The notes: generated by a model not told the origin, from the letters alone. A stretch of DNA of 64,000 bases from Tillandsia leiboldiana (GCA_029204045.2 CM055066.1:50238587-50302586); one strand, 5' to 3'; positions 13,301 through 25,503 are shown, counted from the first letter of the stretch. Translations and numbers: made by a program.

Positions 13301-16300
13301 TAATTAACAATCATAGAATCTTACTGAAAGTACGCCTTTGGATATGCAAGCTGTTTCTTTTGTTAAGGACTATAGATCCTTTTAGTTTTTCTCATGTAAA
13401 ATGCCATATAGGATGCTTGTTTGCTAGTTGCTGAAACTTTAGCTGAAACTTAATGCTATTGCTAGAATTCCAGCATGTGAAACTACACACATCCCTCATT
13501 TAGTCAATCCAAATTGATGGGAATTGCCTAATTATAACTAAACCTAAACCATGTACTGTATATTTAAACCTGAACCAAGTACGACGGTAAACTCGAACAA
13601 CATTGTTTTATTTTTTTTTTATTTTTGTAATCATGTAATATTTCTGCTGTCTAACTTTGCAATTCAAGTTATAGTTTTATCCGTGGAAGTTCCCCGTGCA
13701 TATTATTGATAAGCTCCATATCTGGGTAGCTAGCAGTAGAAGGAACTTATTGAAACTACTAGCTTTTGATTGCAACTTCTTTCTTTCTTTTAGTTTTAGA
13801 TTATTCGAGTTTTTCTCATCACAACATGTATCCCCAATCTGCATAATAATTTGTATGGTGACTGAACATGCCACAGATGAAATTTTTTTACCACAATTCA
13901 CATTAGAGTTCTATTAATCCTTACAAACTGAAATTTGGGTATTAATTTTAATAAAAAGAGTAATCTTATTATAGGCTTCCTTTACATGAATAAGGTGGTA
14001 ATGATTGCCTTCCATACTTGTTGCTGTCTTGTAATGGACTAAGATAACTTAAGCGATAACGTGATCCATAGGTGATTCAAATTTGCTTTTCAAGTATTGT
14101 TTGGTGGGGTATAAGAGGTGTATACCCTAAAATTGCCCCCTTATTCTGTGAAATACAGCAAGTTAGAGATGGATTTTCTTTTGTTTCTTGGTGTAACATT
14201 GTTTTTTTATATAAAATGAGCATATTTATGATTTGGACCGACCTCTATAATCGGTGAACTTTGTTTCTTGTTGTAACTTTGTTTCTTGGTGTCCCTCCCC
14301 CTATTCCTATATATCCCCAAATCATTTAAGTTAACCTTATCATCACAAATTTATCCTATAATCATCACTTATTCTGACAAGTCTACAATTTAGAAAACAA
14401 AAAGCATATTTGACTTTATTCTCTGTTTTCCTATCTGGCTATCTCTAATATCAAGGATGCAGATTTTTATTTGGCTTTCACCTGCATGATCCATTGAGTA
14501 ATGATATTTAGTATTCCTTTATTGACTGTAGCATTAATAATTTTTTGTTTACATATAGGTTGATGCTCATGTAAAGGCCCTAAAAGTTTTATGCAAGAAG
14601 AAGGCCACGAAGCCAAAAGAGGGTGAAAAGCTCGTTCATAACTGGGTGCAGCAGCTTCTATCCAAAGCTGTGGACATTCTCGACAGCTATATATCTAAGG
14701 TTTCAGAAAGCGAGAAAGAAAACAAGTTCTTGACTCCTCTAGGTGGCAGGAGGAAGGGCAAGAAAGGAAAATCTGCATCAAAAACTATGCCACAAGCAGT
14801 TACTGCAGTCTTCACAGTTGGGTCATTGGTTCTAGCTTGCCCATCTGCTGATTTTCAGAGCATTATCCCTTTGGTACATACTATAATAACTTCAGGAAAT
14901 TCTGAACCAAGACCGAGAAAGCTTGTGGGACTAACTGTTTCGTTCAAAGAGGTGGCCCCTACTTTGTATGTTCAGTCATGGGCTACGATGGCAAAAATAT
15001 GTCTTATCGATGATAAACTAGCGAAGCGTTATATTCCACTCTTTGTGCAGGTACTGAATTAACAGTTGCACTAAGTGCTTACTTTTCCTGAATTTTGGCA
15101 CAACTTCTTTTCTATAAAAAGCAAAATCTTTTGAAAGATTCCAAAAGCCAGGTGTGTGACTGACAAAATTGTCTGGAACTTTGGATCTCTTGATGTGGCA
15201 TCAAGCTAAAATGAAAATTTTGGTCCCAAAAGTAGAAGCTCCAGTTGAAGCTTCTGCTTTTGCTTACCTTGAATTTGTTGAGAGATTTTAATGGAAAAAG
15301 TTATTGTTGTTTCTTCAAATAGCTCTATTTGGAAAGCACTTTTGTAGTCGGGCCAAACAAGCCCTTAACATGTTATGATCTTATTGTAATTTTATTTATG
15401 CTTGTTTATGTGTTGTAGGAGCTAGAAAGGAGTGATTGTGCAGCCCTTCGCAATAATAGCATGGTTGCGATGGCAGATTTTTGTGTTCGGTACACGGCAT
15501 TAGTTGACTGGTACCTCTCAAGACTAACTTTTGAGAATTAAACCACAACTGCTATTGAACTATTATTCTAATGTTCCTACAATTCTTTTTGTCATGATAT
15601 TTGATTTATAAACTGACCTTATGTTGTGGGGTAGTGATGAAAGTGTTTGGCATGAACGAGAAAGAACTGTTTACTAAAAATTTAAAAGATGCTTTATAAA
15701 AATTGAGCTACTTTTTATACCGGGTGCAATAGTTTCAGTTGATCTTGTTTTCTCATTGCTATTCTGCAGTTATATCAGTAAAATCACAATGTCATTACGT
15801 GATCCTTGTGAGGTAGTGAGGAGACAGACTTTCATCTTACTTTCAAAATTATTACAGGTATGCTTTTCAATCCATATTTACCTCGCAATATGTGCAATTT
15901 AAGTTTTGTGATGCAACAGTTCCTTAGACCCAACCTTGTATCCAGAGAGACTATGTGAAGTGGAAAGGGGTTCTCTTTCTTCGGTTTTTACCATCTTTGG
16001 TGGATGATTCTGAAAAGATAAGGCATCTGGCTGATTTCCTTTTTGGGAGCATCTTAAAAGGTATTGCTCTCTCTAAATTTACTTTTGGAATTTACTCTGT
16101 TATTGTGCGAGTCAATTAATGATGTATGCTATTGGCAGCTAAGGCACCACTTCTTGCATATAACAGCTTCATAGAAGCGATTTTAGCTCTAAATGATTGC
16201 CATGCACATGCTGGGCATAGTGACACTCAGGCAGGTTCACACCAAGGGCCTCTACTTTTTGCGATAAGGTAAAATATTTATGGGGCTCTTAAAATATGTA

Positions 16301-18058
16301 TCGGTGCGAAATTTTCTATTACCTATGTACACCTGTAGACTCTGCAATTTATTTCCCCAGGAGTGTAGCTTCTTACAAAAGAAGTTCTGCTAAGATATTA
16401 GAATTAGTTTCTTAAAGGGAGGCAAATCTGTATGTACATGAACGGAGATGGAAGAAATTACGCTTCTAATCACATATGTGAGAATTCAGATTTGCAGAGA
16501 ATCAGAGATATGTATATATATCAAATAGATGATTTGCGCAGGGTGGGCATGTTAATGTCTCATAGTTTTTTCGAGCATCTGAACTATGAGATGTGATACT
16601 TTGCGTAATTCAGAGCTAAGGGTGTTTTTGGTCTGGCAGAGGCACCGATGAGAGATCGCGGTCGAAAAGGATGCACATCTATGTTTCCTTGTTAAGGCAA
16701 ATGGCACCTGAGCATCTTTTGGCCACTTCGGCTAAGTTATGTGCTGAGATCTTAGCAGCTGCTTCTGATGGCATGCTTGATGTTGATGATGTCACTGGGC
16801 AAGCCGTACTTCAGGTAGACAATTATGTGACACTCCTATTGATAAATAGTTCATGACACAGTAAAATTTTCCTGGTTAAATTCTAGTATTTTCTAAGTTG
16901 CATATTGTTGTATATTCTTGTTGATGTTTTCATTTTTTTGAAAATATTTTTTAGTATGTAACGATCCGGCTCACTACTAATTATAACTCATTAGGCGCAA
17001 ACTACAACTCAAAATGCTTAAGCCCAGTTATTATTACTAGTGTCCATTATCTCTTATATATCCAATCGCAAGCACAACCCTGTCATCTAGACCTAGGCTC
17101 AGCCGAGACTCGTCATACACTTCCGGCAGGTGATTGGCTCTGATACCAAATGTAACGACCCGATCCACTAGTAATAATAACTCGTTGGGTCCAAACCACA
17201 GCCCAAAATGCTTAAGCTCAATTATTATTACTAGTGTCTATCGTCTTTTATATATCCAATCATAATTCCATTCCCATCCGATGTGGGACTATTGGGGTGT
17301 CACATAGTATTCCTCCAAAATCAACAATCTCATTCCCATTCGATGTGGGATTATTGAGGTGTCACATAGTATCTCTCCAAAATCATCTATTTACATATTC
17401 AAGTCCTAGAAACTTTTTTGTTGTCATAGATATATGTGTCCTTCCAAGTCTGATAAAAAAGCATTGCAAACAGGACGCTTTACAAATTCTCGCATGCAAA
17501 GAGATGAGACTCCATTCAAACCGCCGCCCTGAAGCATCTGAGATGGACGAAGACTGCAACAACGATTCTGCAGCAACCGCAAAAGGGAGGGTGGTCACTC
17601 AAGTAGCAAAGAAAAATCTAATCCAAATTGCCATCCCCATATTCATCGAGCTAAAGCGGCTTCTCGAAAGCAAGAACAGCCCCCTCACTGGCTGCCTCAT
17701 GGATTGCCTTCGAGCCCTCCTCAGGGACTACAAGAATGAGATCGATGAGATCCTTGTTGCAGACAAGCAGCTCCAAAAGGAGCTCCTTTATGATATACAA
17801 AAGCATGAGGCTGCTGCTGTGAAGGCCAAAACACCAGCAGCGGTGACGGAGGGCAGTCCGGCACCACCAGGAGCAGCCATGAGGTCAGTGATGAGGGAAG
17901 TAAACCGAAAACCGTCGACCCCGGCCCTCTCTTCGATGAGCTTGCCCAAGGTTAAGTCTGCCAACAATGGTGGTGCAGTAATAAGCGGAAAGCGGCCACC
18001 CAATTTGTTGGAGTCTTTGCGGCGCAGGCAGTCATTCGAGTCCGACGATGACAATTAG
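10380..18058 (+). CDS. CAP-D3: Condensin II complex subunit D3 (CAP-D3)
   Basis: CAP-D3 is the HEAT-repeat regulatory subunit of condensin II, which compacts and arranges chromosomes in the nucleus. Exons joining in phase: 10380-11912, 12269-12940, 14559-15050, 15419-15510, 15770-15857, 15946-16060, 16139-16268, 16640-16814, 17474-18058; total 1293 aa, close to the plant family length as I recall it. Diagnostic stretches are TLYVQSWATMAKICLIDD, SMVAMADFCVRYTALVDCY and SLRDPCEVVRRQTFILLSKL (the condensin Cnd1-type repeat region, about residues 870-1040). The C-terminus, LLESLRRRQSFESDDDN, is acidic. The N-terminal ~220 residues are Ser/Pro/Gly low-complexity from CTC-type repeats. The ATG at 10380 starts MEIDDPDDPDDSE; an upstream in-frame ATG at 10269 lies in the presumed leader. 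The last intron carries a retroelement fragment. Exon structure is inferred. Confidence 0.93.
12941..14558 (+). other. CAP-D3: Intron 2 of CAP-D3
   Basis: AT-rich intron of 1.6 kb with no convincing coding content; several short open frames do not resemble proteins. A few short direct repeats are visible, for example GTTTCTTGGTGTAAC-like copies near 14185 and 14265. Confidence 0.7.
16956..17375 (-). mobile_element. TRIM-like / LTR retroelement fragment in CAP-D3 intron 8
   Basis: Two diverged ~110-bp direct copies beginning TGTAACGA (about 16957 and 17151) flank GGCTCTGATACCA at 17136-17148. On the minus strand this reads TGGTATCAGAGCC, the primer-binding site complementary to initiator methionine tRNA, two bases beyond an LTR end ...GTTACA. 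The outer part has CCCACATCGGATGGG-type motifs (minus strand) repeated at about 17283 and 17340. The arrangement fits a small non-autonomous LTR element (TRIM) on the minus strand. Boundaries are approximate and no TSD was established. Confidence 0.6.
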
Positions 18059-19060
18059 CAGAGACTCCTATTCAGGATATTGATCGTGTTCGCTTGCTCT
18101 GGATGTATATAGTAAGAAATTTGCTTCTCTCTCTGGGTTTCAGTCGAATTATACGCTATACCTACGCACGTTTTACATGCATGTAAGCCAAATGGTCTAT
18201 CACTTGTCAGGGTGATGTGCAGTTCACCTGCTGCTGTGAGCCTTACACATTGATTCAACCAATCAGATGCAGGAACATTTTACATGCAGGTAAAACTTTC
18301 ATCGGTGAAGCATTTTCCTTTTCAATTGGTAAGATTTAACTTTGAGATGTAAAAGTGTATCTAGCCTGCGTTCTTCTCTTGAATCTCTAAGTATTGATAT
18401 TTCATCCTCTCAATGAAATTCTATAAAGTGATATTTTGTTACAGCTTTTATTATACAGGGTAAGATACTTGGAAGTTTCTTGATTTCATGTTTCTATTTT
18501 TATTAACAGAGTAATTAAGGATACATTCACCACTGTTTTTGTTTTCTGTAGTTTCTGTTCATTTCTCTGAAGTTGAAAGCACCAAGGATGAACTTCCATT
18601 ATCTTGTTCGCAATATCCTCTTTCTTGCAAAAAAATAAAAAAAAATGAAAACTACTTGTGCAAGAAGTCGATCCTTAAAGTGGTTTTCACCTCAAAGAAC
18701 TTGAGAGAAGGATCAAAAAGAAACCAAAAAACAAAAAATGCACCGAACACTACTTGGCTTGCTTGGCTAATTTTTGTTATTGTTTTTTATATGTAGCAAA
18801 CTCTTTATCTTTTTGGAAACTGAAGTACAAAGAAAGTTACCAGTAAATCTTTCTTTTTCTTTTTAATTGCCAAACAAAACATTTATATATATATATAGAT
18901 TTGGAAGAATCCTTTCTATGGTAGTGTTTGATCACATGGAATTCAAGAACCAAATGAGCCCTAAGGCCTTTTTTATTTTATTTTAATATTTCCTTCTCTT
19001 CTTTTAGTGCCTAAGATTTCGTGTTTAGTAACTGCTGTTCTATTCTACTAGTTGTTATTT
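18059..19060. other. 3' flank of CAP-D3 and intergenic DNA
   Basis: The first few hundred bases are probably the CAP-D3 3' UTR. There is a repeated TTTTACATGCA(GT)GTAA motif near 18171 and 18276. No gene or delimited element recognised in the rest. Confidence 0.45.
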
Positions 19061-19065
19061 GAAAT

Positions 19066-19743
19066 TGTTGGAAAAATCCGGTACTCGCCCCGGTACCAGA
19101 TTCTCTGAATTCGCAACCCGCTTCGATACCGCAATCCATGTTGGTACCGCCTAGAGTTGGGATTCCGCAGCGGAAACGTCAAAAAACCCGTCCTCTCAAT
19201 ATAATTGGAATTAGCATAACCACCAAGGAGAAGAAAAATTAAAACAGAAAATATGCGGGTGAAATAAGATTCATTAACCAAGAAAAGAATTACACCGATT
19301 ACACCGACTCCTCTTCTGCAATAGAGTAGTTTCAACCCGAGCCCTCCTCCTGAATCTCTCTCATTCTTCTCTCGTCTTCTATAAACCTAGAAGATTATGG
19401 GTGTGGCTAAACCCTAGCCCCCACCACCTCCATGGGTGTTACCACCACTGTGGGTGTAAATACCATTATATGGGTGTGACTAAATCCTAGCCCCCACCAC
19501 CTCTATGGGTATTACCACCACCGTTTCCATGGGTGTGACCACGCTAACACCCCGTTAACACCGTTTTCAAATAATAGCACATATGCTATATTTATAGCTT
19601 ACATCAAAAGCTATCCAAATTCTAGTCTAAATAAATTTTTATTCTAATTAATATTTAAATCTTAACAAACTTATTTCTTTAAGATTTAAATATTAATTTT
19701 AATCCAACTAGGATTCAACTGCAAATCTAATCAAATCCTAACA
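19066..19743. mobile_element. Solo LTR with 5-bp TSD
   Basis: The segment starts TGTTGG and ends CCTAACA, and both sides are flanked by GAAAT (19061-19065 and 19744-19748). TG...CA ends plus a perfect 5-bp target duplication are the hallmark of an LTR retrotransposon reduced to one LTR by recombination. Inside is TTCCGCAGCGGAAAC, a motif often seen near the start of plant Copia LTRs, and two related copies of ATGGGTGTG(G/A)CTAAA(C/T)CCTAG at about 19397 and 19459. Confidence 0.8.
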
Positions 19744-19748
19744 GAAAT

Positions 19749-20500
19749 GTTGTCTAAGAGGTCAGTGGTTCAATTTCCATATGCTTTCAAAATGGAGCCC
19801 AAGTCTCTGGCTTCTTGGGTAATAAATCAGTAAAAAATAATAATTAAACAAATCACCTATTGTCGAAGAAATTGATAGGAATAGAATGCTAGTGCTTGTT
19901 TGACTCTACTTCTATTTTTGTTTTTGGAGGTTTTGCTGTGGTGGCAAGTTCAAATAAAACTTTTAAGCTCCAAAAAAAAGCTTTTGTTTGGATCTTTTGA
20001 TTTTATTATAGAAGTTGTCTGGATGAATTCATTGTCGTAATTTTTTAACTAGCATAAATAGTATTTCATTAAACAACACTATAACTTACAGCAGAGCTAA
20101 ACAAACTTTTAGTTTTATTGTTCTTCTACACTTTTGCATATTTTGAGTTGCTCACTTATCTAATTGCAATTTAGTTTTTGAAATTTTAGCCTAAACACTT
20201 TAGTCCTTGAACTTTATCATTTATTTCTATTTTATCTCTTATTGCAATGGGATGAAATATTGTGATTGTATGGGGACTGTTGAAATGTGCTAATATCATG
20301 ATAATGAAAGAAAGATTTTATATGTACATTCTAAAAGGGGATGTATATCTTAACAGGCCTTTGGATGAAGAGGATGTAAGATGTACAAAAATACTAAGTG
20401 CAATAATCCTCATCTAAGATGAATAGGATGTAATTTTTTTTTATTTTATTTTAGAGTGTATAGGTAGTATTATCCATGCATTTTACCACTTATTTAAAAT

Positions 20501-20535
<35 letters not shown>

Positions 20536-21500
20536 CTTTCTTCTCTCTACTATCTGAAAATCTGGATTTTGGTCCTTTATACTTGAACCTGGTGTGTACC
20601 TTCAGTACTGGAATCCAACTCCAGCTCTCAATCTTGTCCTTAAATTTTACTGCTAAGAGCCCCAATTGTTTGTCCTTTTAAACTCTATACTTAATATTCC
20701 TTGTTGATCTTTAGGTAGAAATTTGTTCATGTACAATCAAACTTATGTATCACGAACACTTTTATAAGTTTCTCGTGTTCGTATCTGACACTCGCGTGGC
20801 CGTGTCAGACACGTGTTCGATGTGAATACTTTTTAGATGCGTGTTCAATATCGAATTATAATGCATACAATTAAAAAATATATATATTTTTTTATTTTAT
20901 TTATTTATACATATATAATGTGAAAATAATTGGTTCCGGCTCACCTTGGCCAAAGTTAATTAGTTAAAAGAGATGAAGAAAACAATAAAATAAAATAATA
21001 TAAATAGTAATATTAGATATATTTAAATATATTTAATTATGATACTAATTATTTTTTTATTTAGTTGACATAATTAAAATATAACAAAATTTGATTATTT
21101 AAGTTTTAGCATTTTTTTCAATTAGTTTGCAAAAATTAATTAGTTGAGTATCAATATTTTTTCTTTACTTTATAATTTTATTTTTGTATTATAATAATTT
21201 ATATATAAAAAAGTTTACTTTAGTTGTTTTAGATTTACATTTTTTAATTGTACAAGAATATAATTATATTATAATTTATTAATTATTAAGTTATTTATTA
21301 TGTATATATAAATTATAATTTTTACACTATTTATTTTTTACCAAACAAACAATATAATTGAAAAACAAATAGCAGGGGAAAAGTAGTTTTCATCTAAACT
21401 CCTCTTCAACTCAAAATTCGACTTTAATTCAAAATTTACTTTTGGTAAAACAAACATGCTCTATATGAAAGAGGTTTTTAAAATCAAGCAACATGTTAGC
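19749..21500. other. Intergenic region, repeat-derived
   Basis: Contains a stretch related to the 'AAGCTTCTGCTTTTG' repeat family also seen in gene introns (about 19890-20110), a foldback-like stretch near 20320-20475, a ~33-bp poly-T run near 20503-20536, and AT-rich DNA to 21420. No gene seen. Confidence 0.4.
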
Positions 21501-21502
21501 AG

Positions 21503-21677
21503 TAGCGGAGTAGGGGTGGCAATCCAGCTCGCTGTTCGCGAGCCAGTTTGTGTTCGGCTCGAAGTGAGCTCGAGATCGAATCGCTCGTTTAGTAAACGAG
21601 CCGAACACGAGCCGAATTTTTCAGCTCGTTTAATAAATGAGCCGAACATGAATTCGTGTTCGGCTCGATAACGGCTC

Positions 21678-21743
<66 letters not shown>

Positions 21744-21975
21744 TACTATTTAGATTTTAAGCTATTAATTTTTTATAAATTTTTTTTTTTATTTTTATTT
21801 TTCAGATTTACATCTAATAATAGCAATGAAAATCAAACTCGTGTTCGGCTCGTTTATTAACGAGCCGAATTTTTTAGCTTGATATTTAAACGAGCCAACT
21901 CGTGTTCGGCTCGTTTATTAAACGAGCCGATCCCAGCTCGCTCGTGTTCGGCTCGTTGACACCCCTATAGCGGAG
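21503..21975. mobile_element. hAT-type MITE with 8-bp TSD
   Basis: Element 21511-21967 (457 bp) has ends TAGGGGTGGCAA and TTGACACCCCTA, flanked by the perfect 8-bp duplication TAGCGGAG (21503-21510 and 21968-21975). An 8-bp TSD and TAGGGGTG termini fit hAT. The interior is made of repeated GAGCCGAACACGAG / CTCGTTTA(A)TAAACGAG motifs in both orientations, a familiar plant repeat, split by a ~60-bp (TA)n tract. A decayed relative appears near 47785-47970. Confidence 0.85.
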
Positions 21976-22568
21976 TGCAGATTAACCATCATAATATTTA
22001 GGGATCTATTTCTATCTGACCTATTGTTAGAGGTTTTCATAGGTACTTTTTCACCTCATTGTGATACTTTGATTATGATAATGAAATGAAACACATCAAT
22101 GCATGGGCCAAAAGAAGAAGAAAACAACTTCATGCATATGATTTATATGATTAGGTCAACAGAATCAGGCATAAAATATTGGTAAGATCAAATACCCAAC
22201 TTTGATGCTCTTGTACATTGACCTAAATTACATGCACATATATGCAGCCAAAAAAAAAAAAAAAGTTTAAATAATTGGGGAGTCCAAAGTTGCAAGTATA
22301 GATAGTTTAAGTACACATAGAAAAGAAAATGAACATTGTAGTTCATCTATCACTTTCAAAACCCAATGTGCTCAATCTTTTTGGTTTAACTGAATCTTCC
22401 ACAAAAATATTATTTGAATAAAGTAGTTCAAAAAAATATTAACATCCTTAAGGAGCAGTTTGGTTCAAAATTTATAATATTTCAAAATATTATATATTTT
22501 ATATTTAGAATGATAATTTTGTTACTAACTTATTAAGCTATTTTGGTTGGAAGACTGTCCAAAACTAA
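21976..22568. other. Intergenic AT-rich stretch
   Basis: No gene, TIR pair or RNA gene recognised. Confidence 0.5.
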
Positions 22569-22577
22569 TATATTTAA

Positions 22578-22749
22578 GGGAAATGATACTTGTACACCCA
22601 AAACGGGGTGTATATCACACACCCCACCCATTCAATGGGTGAGGTGTGATGATGGGTCAATCGATGTGACCCGTAAAAGATATCGACACCATTAAAATGG
22701 TGGAGGTGTATGATGTACACCCCTTCGGGGTGTACATGTAGCATTGCTC
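22578..22749. mobile_element. 172-bp hairpin MITE, family B copy 1
   Basis: Flanked by the perfect 9-bp duplication TATATTTAA (22569-22577, 22750-22758). The ends form a ~20-bp imperfect TIR (AATGATACTTGTACACC and, inverted, AATGCTACATGTACACC). The interior is a row of short hairpins: CACCCATTCAATGGGTG, GGGTCA...TGACCC, CACCATTAAAATGGTG and ACACCCCTTCGGGGTGT. A 9-bp TSD favours a Mutator-like origin. Confidence 0.85.
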
Positions 22750-22779
22750 TATATTTAATTACTTGTGCTCATTTCAAAA

Positions 22780-22924
22780 TAGAAAACTCTACCTGTACAC
22801 CCCGTTAAGGGGTGTAGATCCTACACCCTTAATGGAGGGTGTGGATTAATCTTCATATAGGTCATTAAATAATGAGCAATGCTATATGTACACCCCGAAG
22901 GGGTGTACATCATACATCTCCACC

Positions 22925-22965
<41 letters not shown>

Positions 22966-23135
22966 AAAATGCTATGTGTACATCCGTAAGGGGTGTACAT
23001 CTCACACCCCCACCCATCTAAGGGTGGGGGTGTGATGATGGGTCACTTGATGTGACCCGTAAAAAATATCGCCACCATTAAAATGGTGGAGATGTATGAT
23101 GTACACCCCTTCGGGGTATACATGTAGCATTGCTC
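22780..23135. mobile_element. Cluster of family B MITE copies (one full, two partial)
   Basis: A full 172-bp copy occupies 22964-23135 in the same orientation as 22578-22749, but its flanks do not match, its left edge abutting (TA)n. An oppositely oriented partial copy starts at 22874 (GAGCAATGCTATATGTACACC-like end) and stops at the TA tract near 22926. A more diverged relative with ACACCCCGTTAAGGGGTGT lies at about 22790-22870. The arrangement suggests nested insertion or loss around the TA repeat. Confidence 0.65.
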
Positions 23136-23297
23136 TAAATCGTTTTTGATGTTGGAACTTCAGAATCGATCTAGAGTATTTGAATTATCTTAAAAATAAA
23201 TTTTATAATTTTTCGATATTATTTATGTAGTGATCAAAAGGGTTTAAAATCAACAACTAAACATAAAAATCCCACAAAATATAATAATATAATACTT

Positions 23298-23301
<4 letters not shown>

Positions 23302-23341
<40 letters not shown>

Positions 23342-23423
23342 AGAGAAAGGTAGCAAGCTACCCGCTTCATTCATCGAAAGACTGAATTCGGCTTACACGG
23401 ATGAGACAGCACAGGTCTCTAAA

Positions 23424-23457
<34 letters not shown>

Positions 23458-23640
23458 ATCGCACTGCACGGGTTAACCTGATCCGGACCAAAGCGCCAGC
23501 ACATCGCTAACCCAACGCACTGCACGGAAGGAGTCGGTGTTAATCTGCTTGAAGATAACTCTATTTCTTATATTCCAAAAGACCCACCAGTGCGCTATAA
23601 ACTCATCATTCTTTCGTGAAAAGAAAAGTAGCTCATCAAC
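23302..23640 (-). mobile_element. LINE (L1-type) 3' end fragment
   Basis: Read on the minus strand, about 23636 to 23476 encodes the tail of a plant LINE reverse-transcriptase polyprotein, including HWWVFWNIRNRVIFKQ and RWVSDVLALWSGSG, followed by a stop, an internal poly-T, a 3' UTR containing GTGTAAGCCGAATTCAGTC, and a ~35-nt poly-A tail (poly-T on +, about 23306-23340). The 5' part is missing, as is usual for LINE insertions. No clear TSD. Confidence 0.75.
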
Positions 23641-23779
23641 TTTTATTCAGTGAAATATTATATATGCGGGATAATAACACACAAGGCCATACTACGGGCT
23701 AACTTCATTACAGTCATATTTAAACCCCTCGTCGTCGGGGAAGATGATGATGAGCGTGCATGTGCATGAGAACGGAACA

Positions 23780-25428
23780 TCAGCTTGGCATCACATAAAT
23801 CCCGATCGCATCAACATACTCGCCAAAGCGTCCAAAGAAGCCTACAATTCGACCTTGCTCGATGGGAACGGAGAAGGGAGTTCCTTGCTCCCGTCCAAAT
23901 GGCCCGATGTTGCGACTATGGTTGGTGACGAAAGTGAGCGACCTCAGTATATTAGCAACATTGTTGAATGGACCGGTGGTGCCATTTATCGCAGTCAGGT
24001 ACTCGCCCGGTTGAAATTCGATCTACAAAAAAGTAAAATGTGTTGATTCAAAAAAATTAATATTTATTGTTGTTACGACTAGCGCATAAATAAAAACGAA
24101 ATCAAAGATGATGACAAAATAAATAAATTTCAAATACGTGACAAAAACTATTATAGAAAAAATATTATTGGATCCGATATATATATACTTAATTTTCTTC
24201 TCAAAATATTTTTTTAAAATTTATCGCATCGTGAATCTGTCAGCAAATTAAAAACATATATAGAATCGAAATGATTACCAATTTTTAGACATATGCATCT
24301 AACATCTAATGAGCTCAAGGCTTATCTAAAGCCTAAGGTCAAATACCGTTATTATGAAATTATATGAAACAAGTACTACTGAACTCTACAAAGTTAAGCT
24401 ATTAGAAAACGATATTTATATATTTTATATAAAAAATTAAATAATACTAGAAGCATTGCCGGTTTTGAACTAAAGATCTTCTATTCGGATATCATGTAAA
24501 ATTATATAAAACAATCGTTATACTCTAAAAATTTAAATTTTTAAAATAATATTTATATATATATATTTTATATTCAACAGTTATAACACTACTAGGTCTT
24601 AGAATTTGCTCACTTGGCCCGAGCCCTAACTGGAGACTTATCCTATAAAGGGCAAAGATTATATTGCAGTTATTTAAGCACATATTAAATTTTCTTTTAC
24701 CTTTTACAGAAATCAAAATGAACAAAATTTCAAGAGACAAAGGATAGTTGAAGTTTTTGAAGTTTGGCATTATTTTTAGCTAATTAATACATTCTCCAAG
24801 ATTTTACTCAAAATGTTTAAAAAACAAAATTCATATATACCGTCGCGCGGTTTCCTCCGGAACCACCCCATGGTTCAGTCGTAAATGTCTTTCCATCTTG
24901 GACATACTCAAATGCGAGTGAATCAACTGCTTGACCGCTACGAATTACAATTTTCGTCAGGCGTGTAGGGTGACTAGTGATATCGCGAGAATTTCCCCCA
25001 TTTCCACCCCATAGTCCAAGCTTGATAAGTCCGGGCTAGACATAAACACAATATATATATAAATATATAAATATATATAGTGTAAAAAAGAGTTCATAGC
25101 TCCTTCAAATACTATTTAATTCCGCTCATCAAAATATGATCGACAAATATGAGTGCTCTTACGTACCTTTCTAATTATTCATGCAACAAGTAACATAGAC
25201 ATGCAATTTATACTTAAATTTAGAGTGATAACATTATGATAAATAATTATCTATGGTCTCAAGCACCTGTAGTAGATCTTATATCTGCTATTATAGAGTT
25301 TATTATAAAAATTCAAATAATTTTTAGTAAAACTAATAAAAAAAAAATTAATGTGATAAAATGTAAAATTATAGCTTTAAAATATTTAGAGTACACCAAC
25401 AGTATTGTTCATAGTAGAACCTTACCAT
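23780..25428 (-). CDS. Jacalin-related mannose-binding lectin
   Basis: A single-domain jacalin-related lectin of 146 aa, probably cytosolic or nuclear because no signal peptide is visible. Exons on the minus strand: 25428-25426 (only ATG, followed by GTAAGG), 25035-24841 and 24022-23780. They join in phase 0 with GT-AG borders. Family features: N-terminal GLIKLGLWGGNGG, RLTKIVIRSG, the second-exon end EPWGGSGGNRAT, then IEFQPGEYLTAINGTTG, RSLTFVTN, YVDAIGIYVMPS. The sugar-binding GXXXD motif is present as G133-E-Y-V-D137. The short form lacking other domains and with G3-L4 near the start resembles the small pineapple jacalin lectin (from memory). Open frames alone miss it because of the introns. 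It is intact as far as can be read. The one-codon first coding exon is inferred from the splice signal and phase. Confidence 0.88.
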
Positions 25429-25503
25429 TTGAAACTTGATCAGCAAAACTTGAACTTGAATGAAAAAAGGTTGGGTGATAGAAAAGAAAGCACATTTAGG
25501 TGC

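Noticed and set aside
19765..19800. Possible SINE: GGTTCAATTTCC resembles a pol III B box
   Set aside because: No matching A box at the expected distance, no poly-A or TSD; too weak to call.
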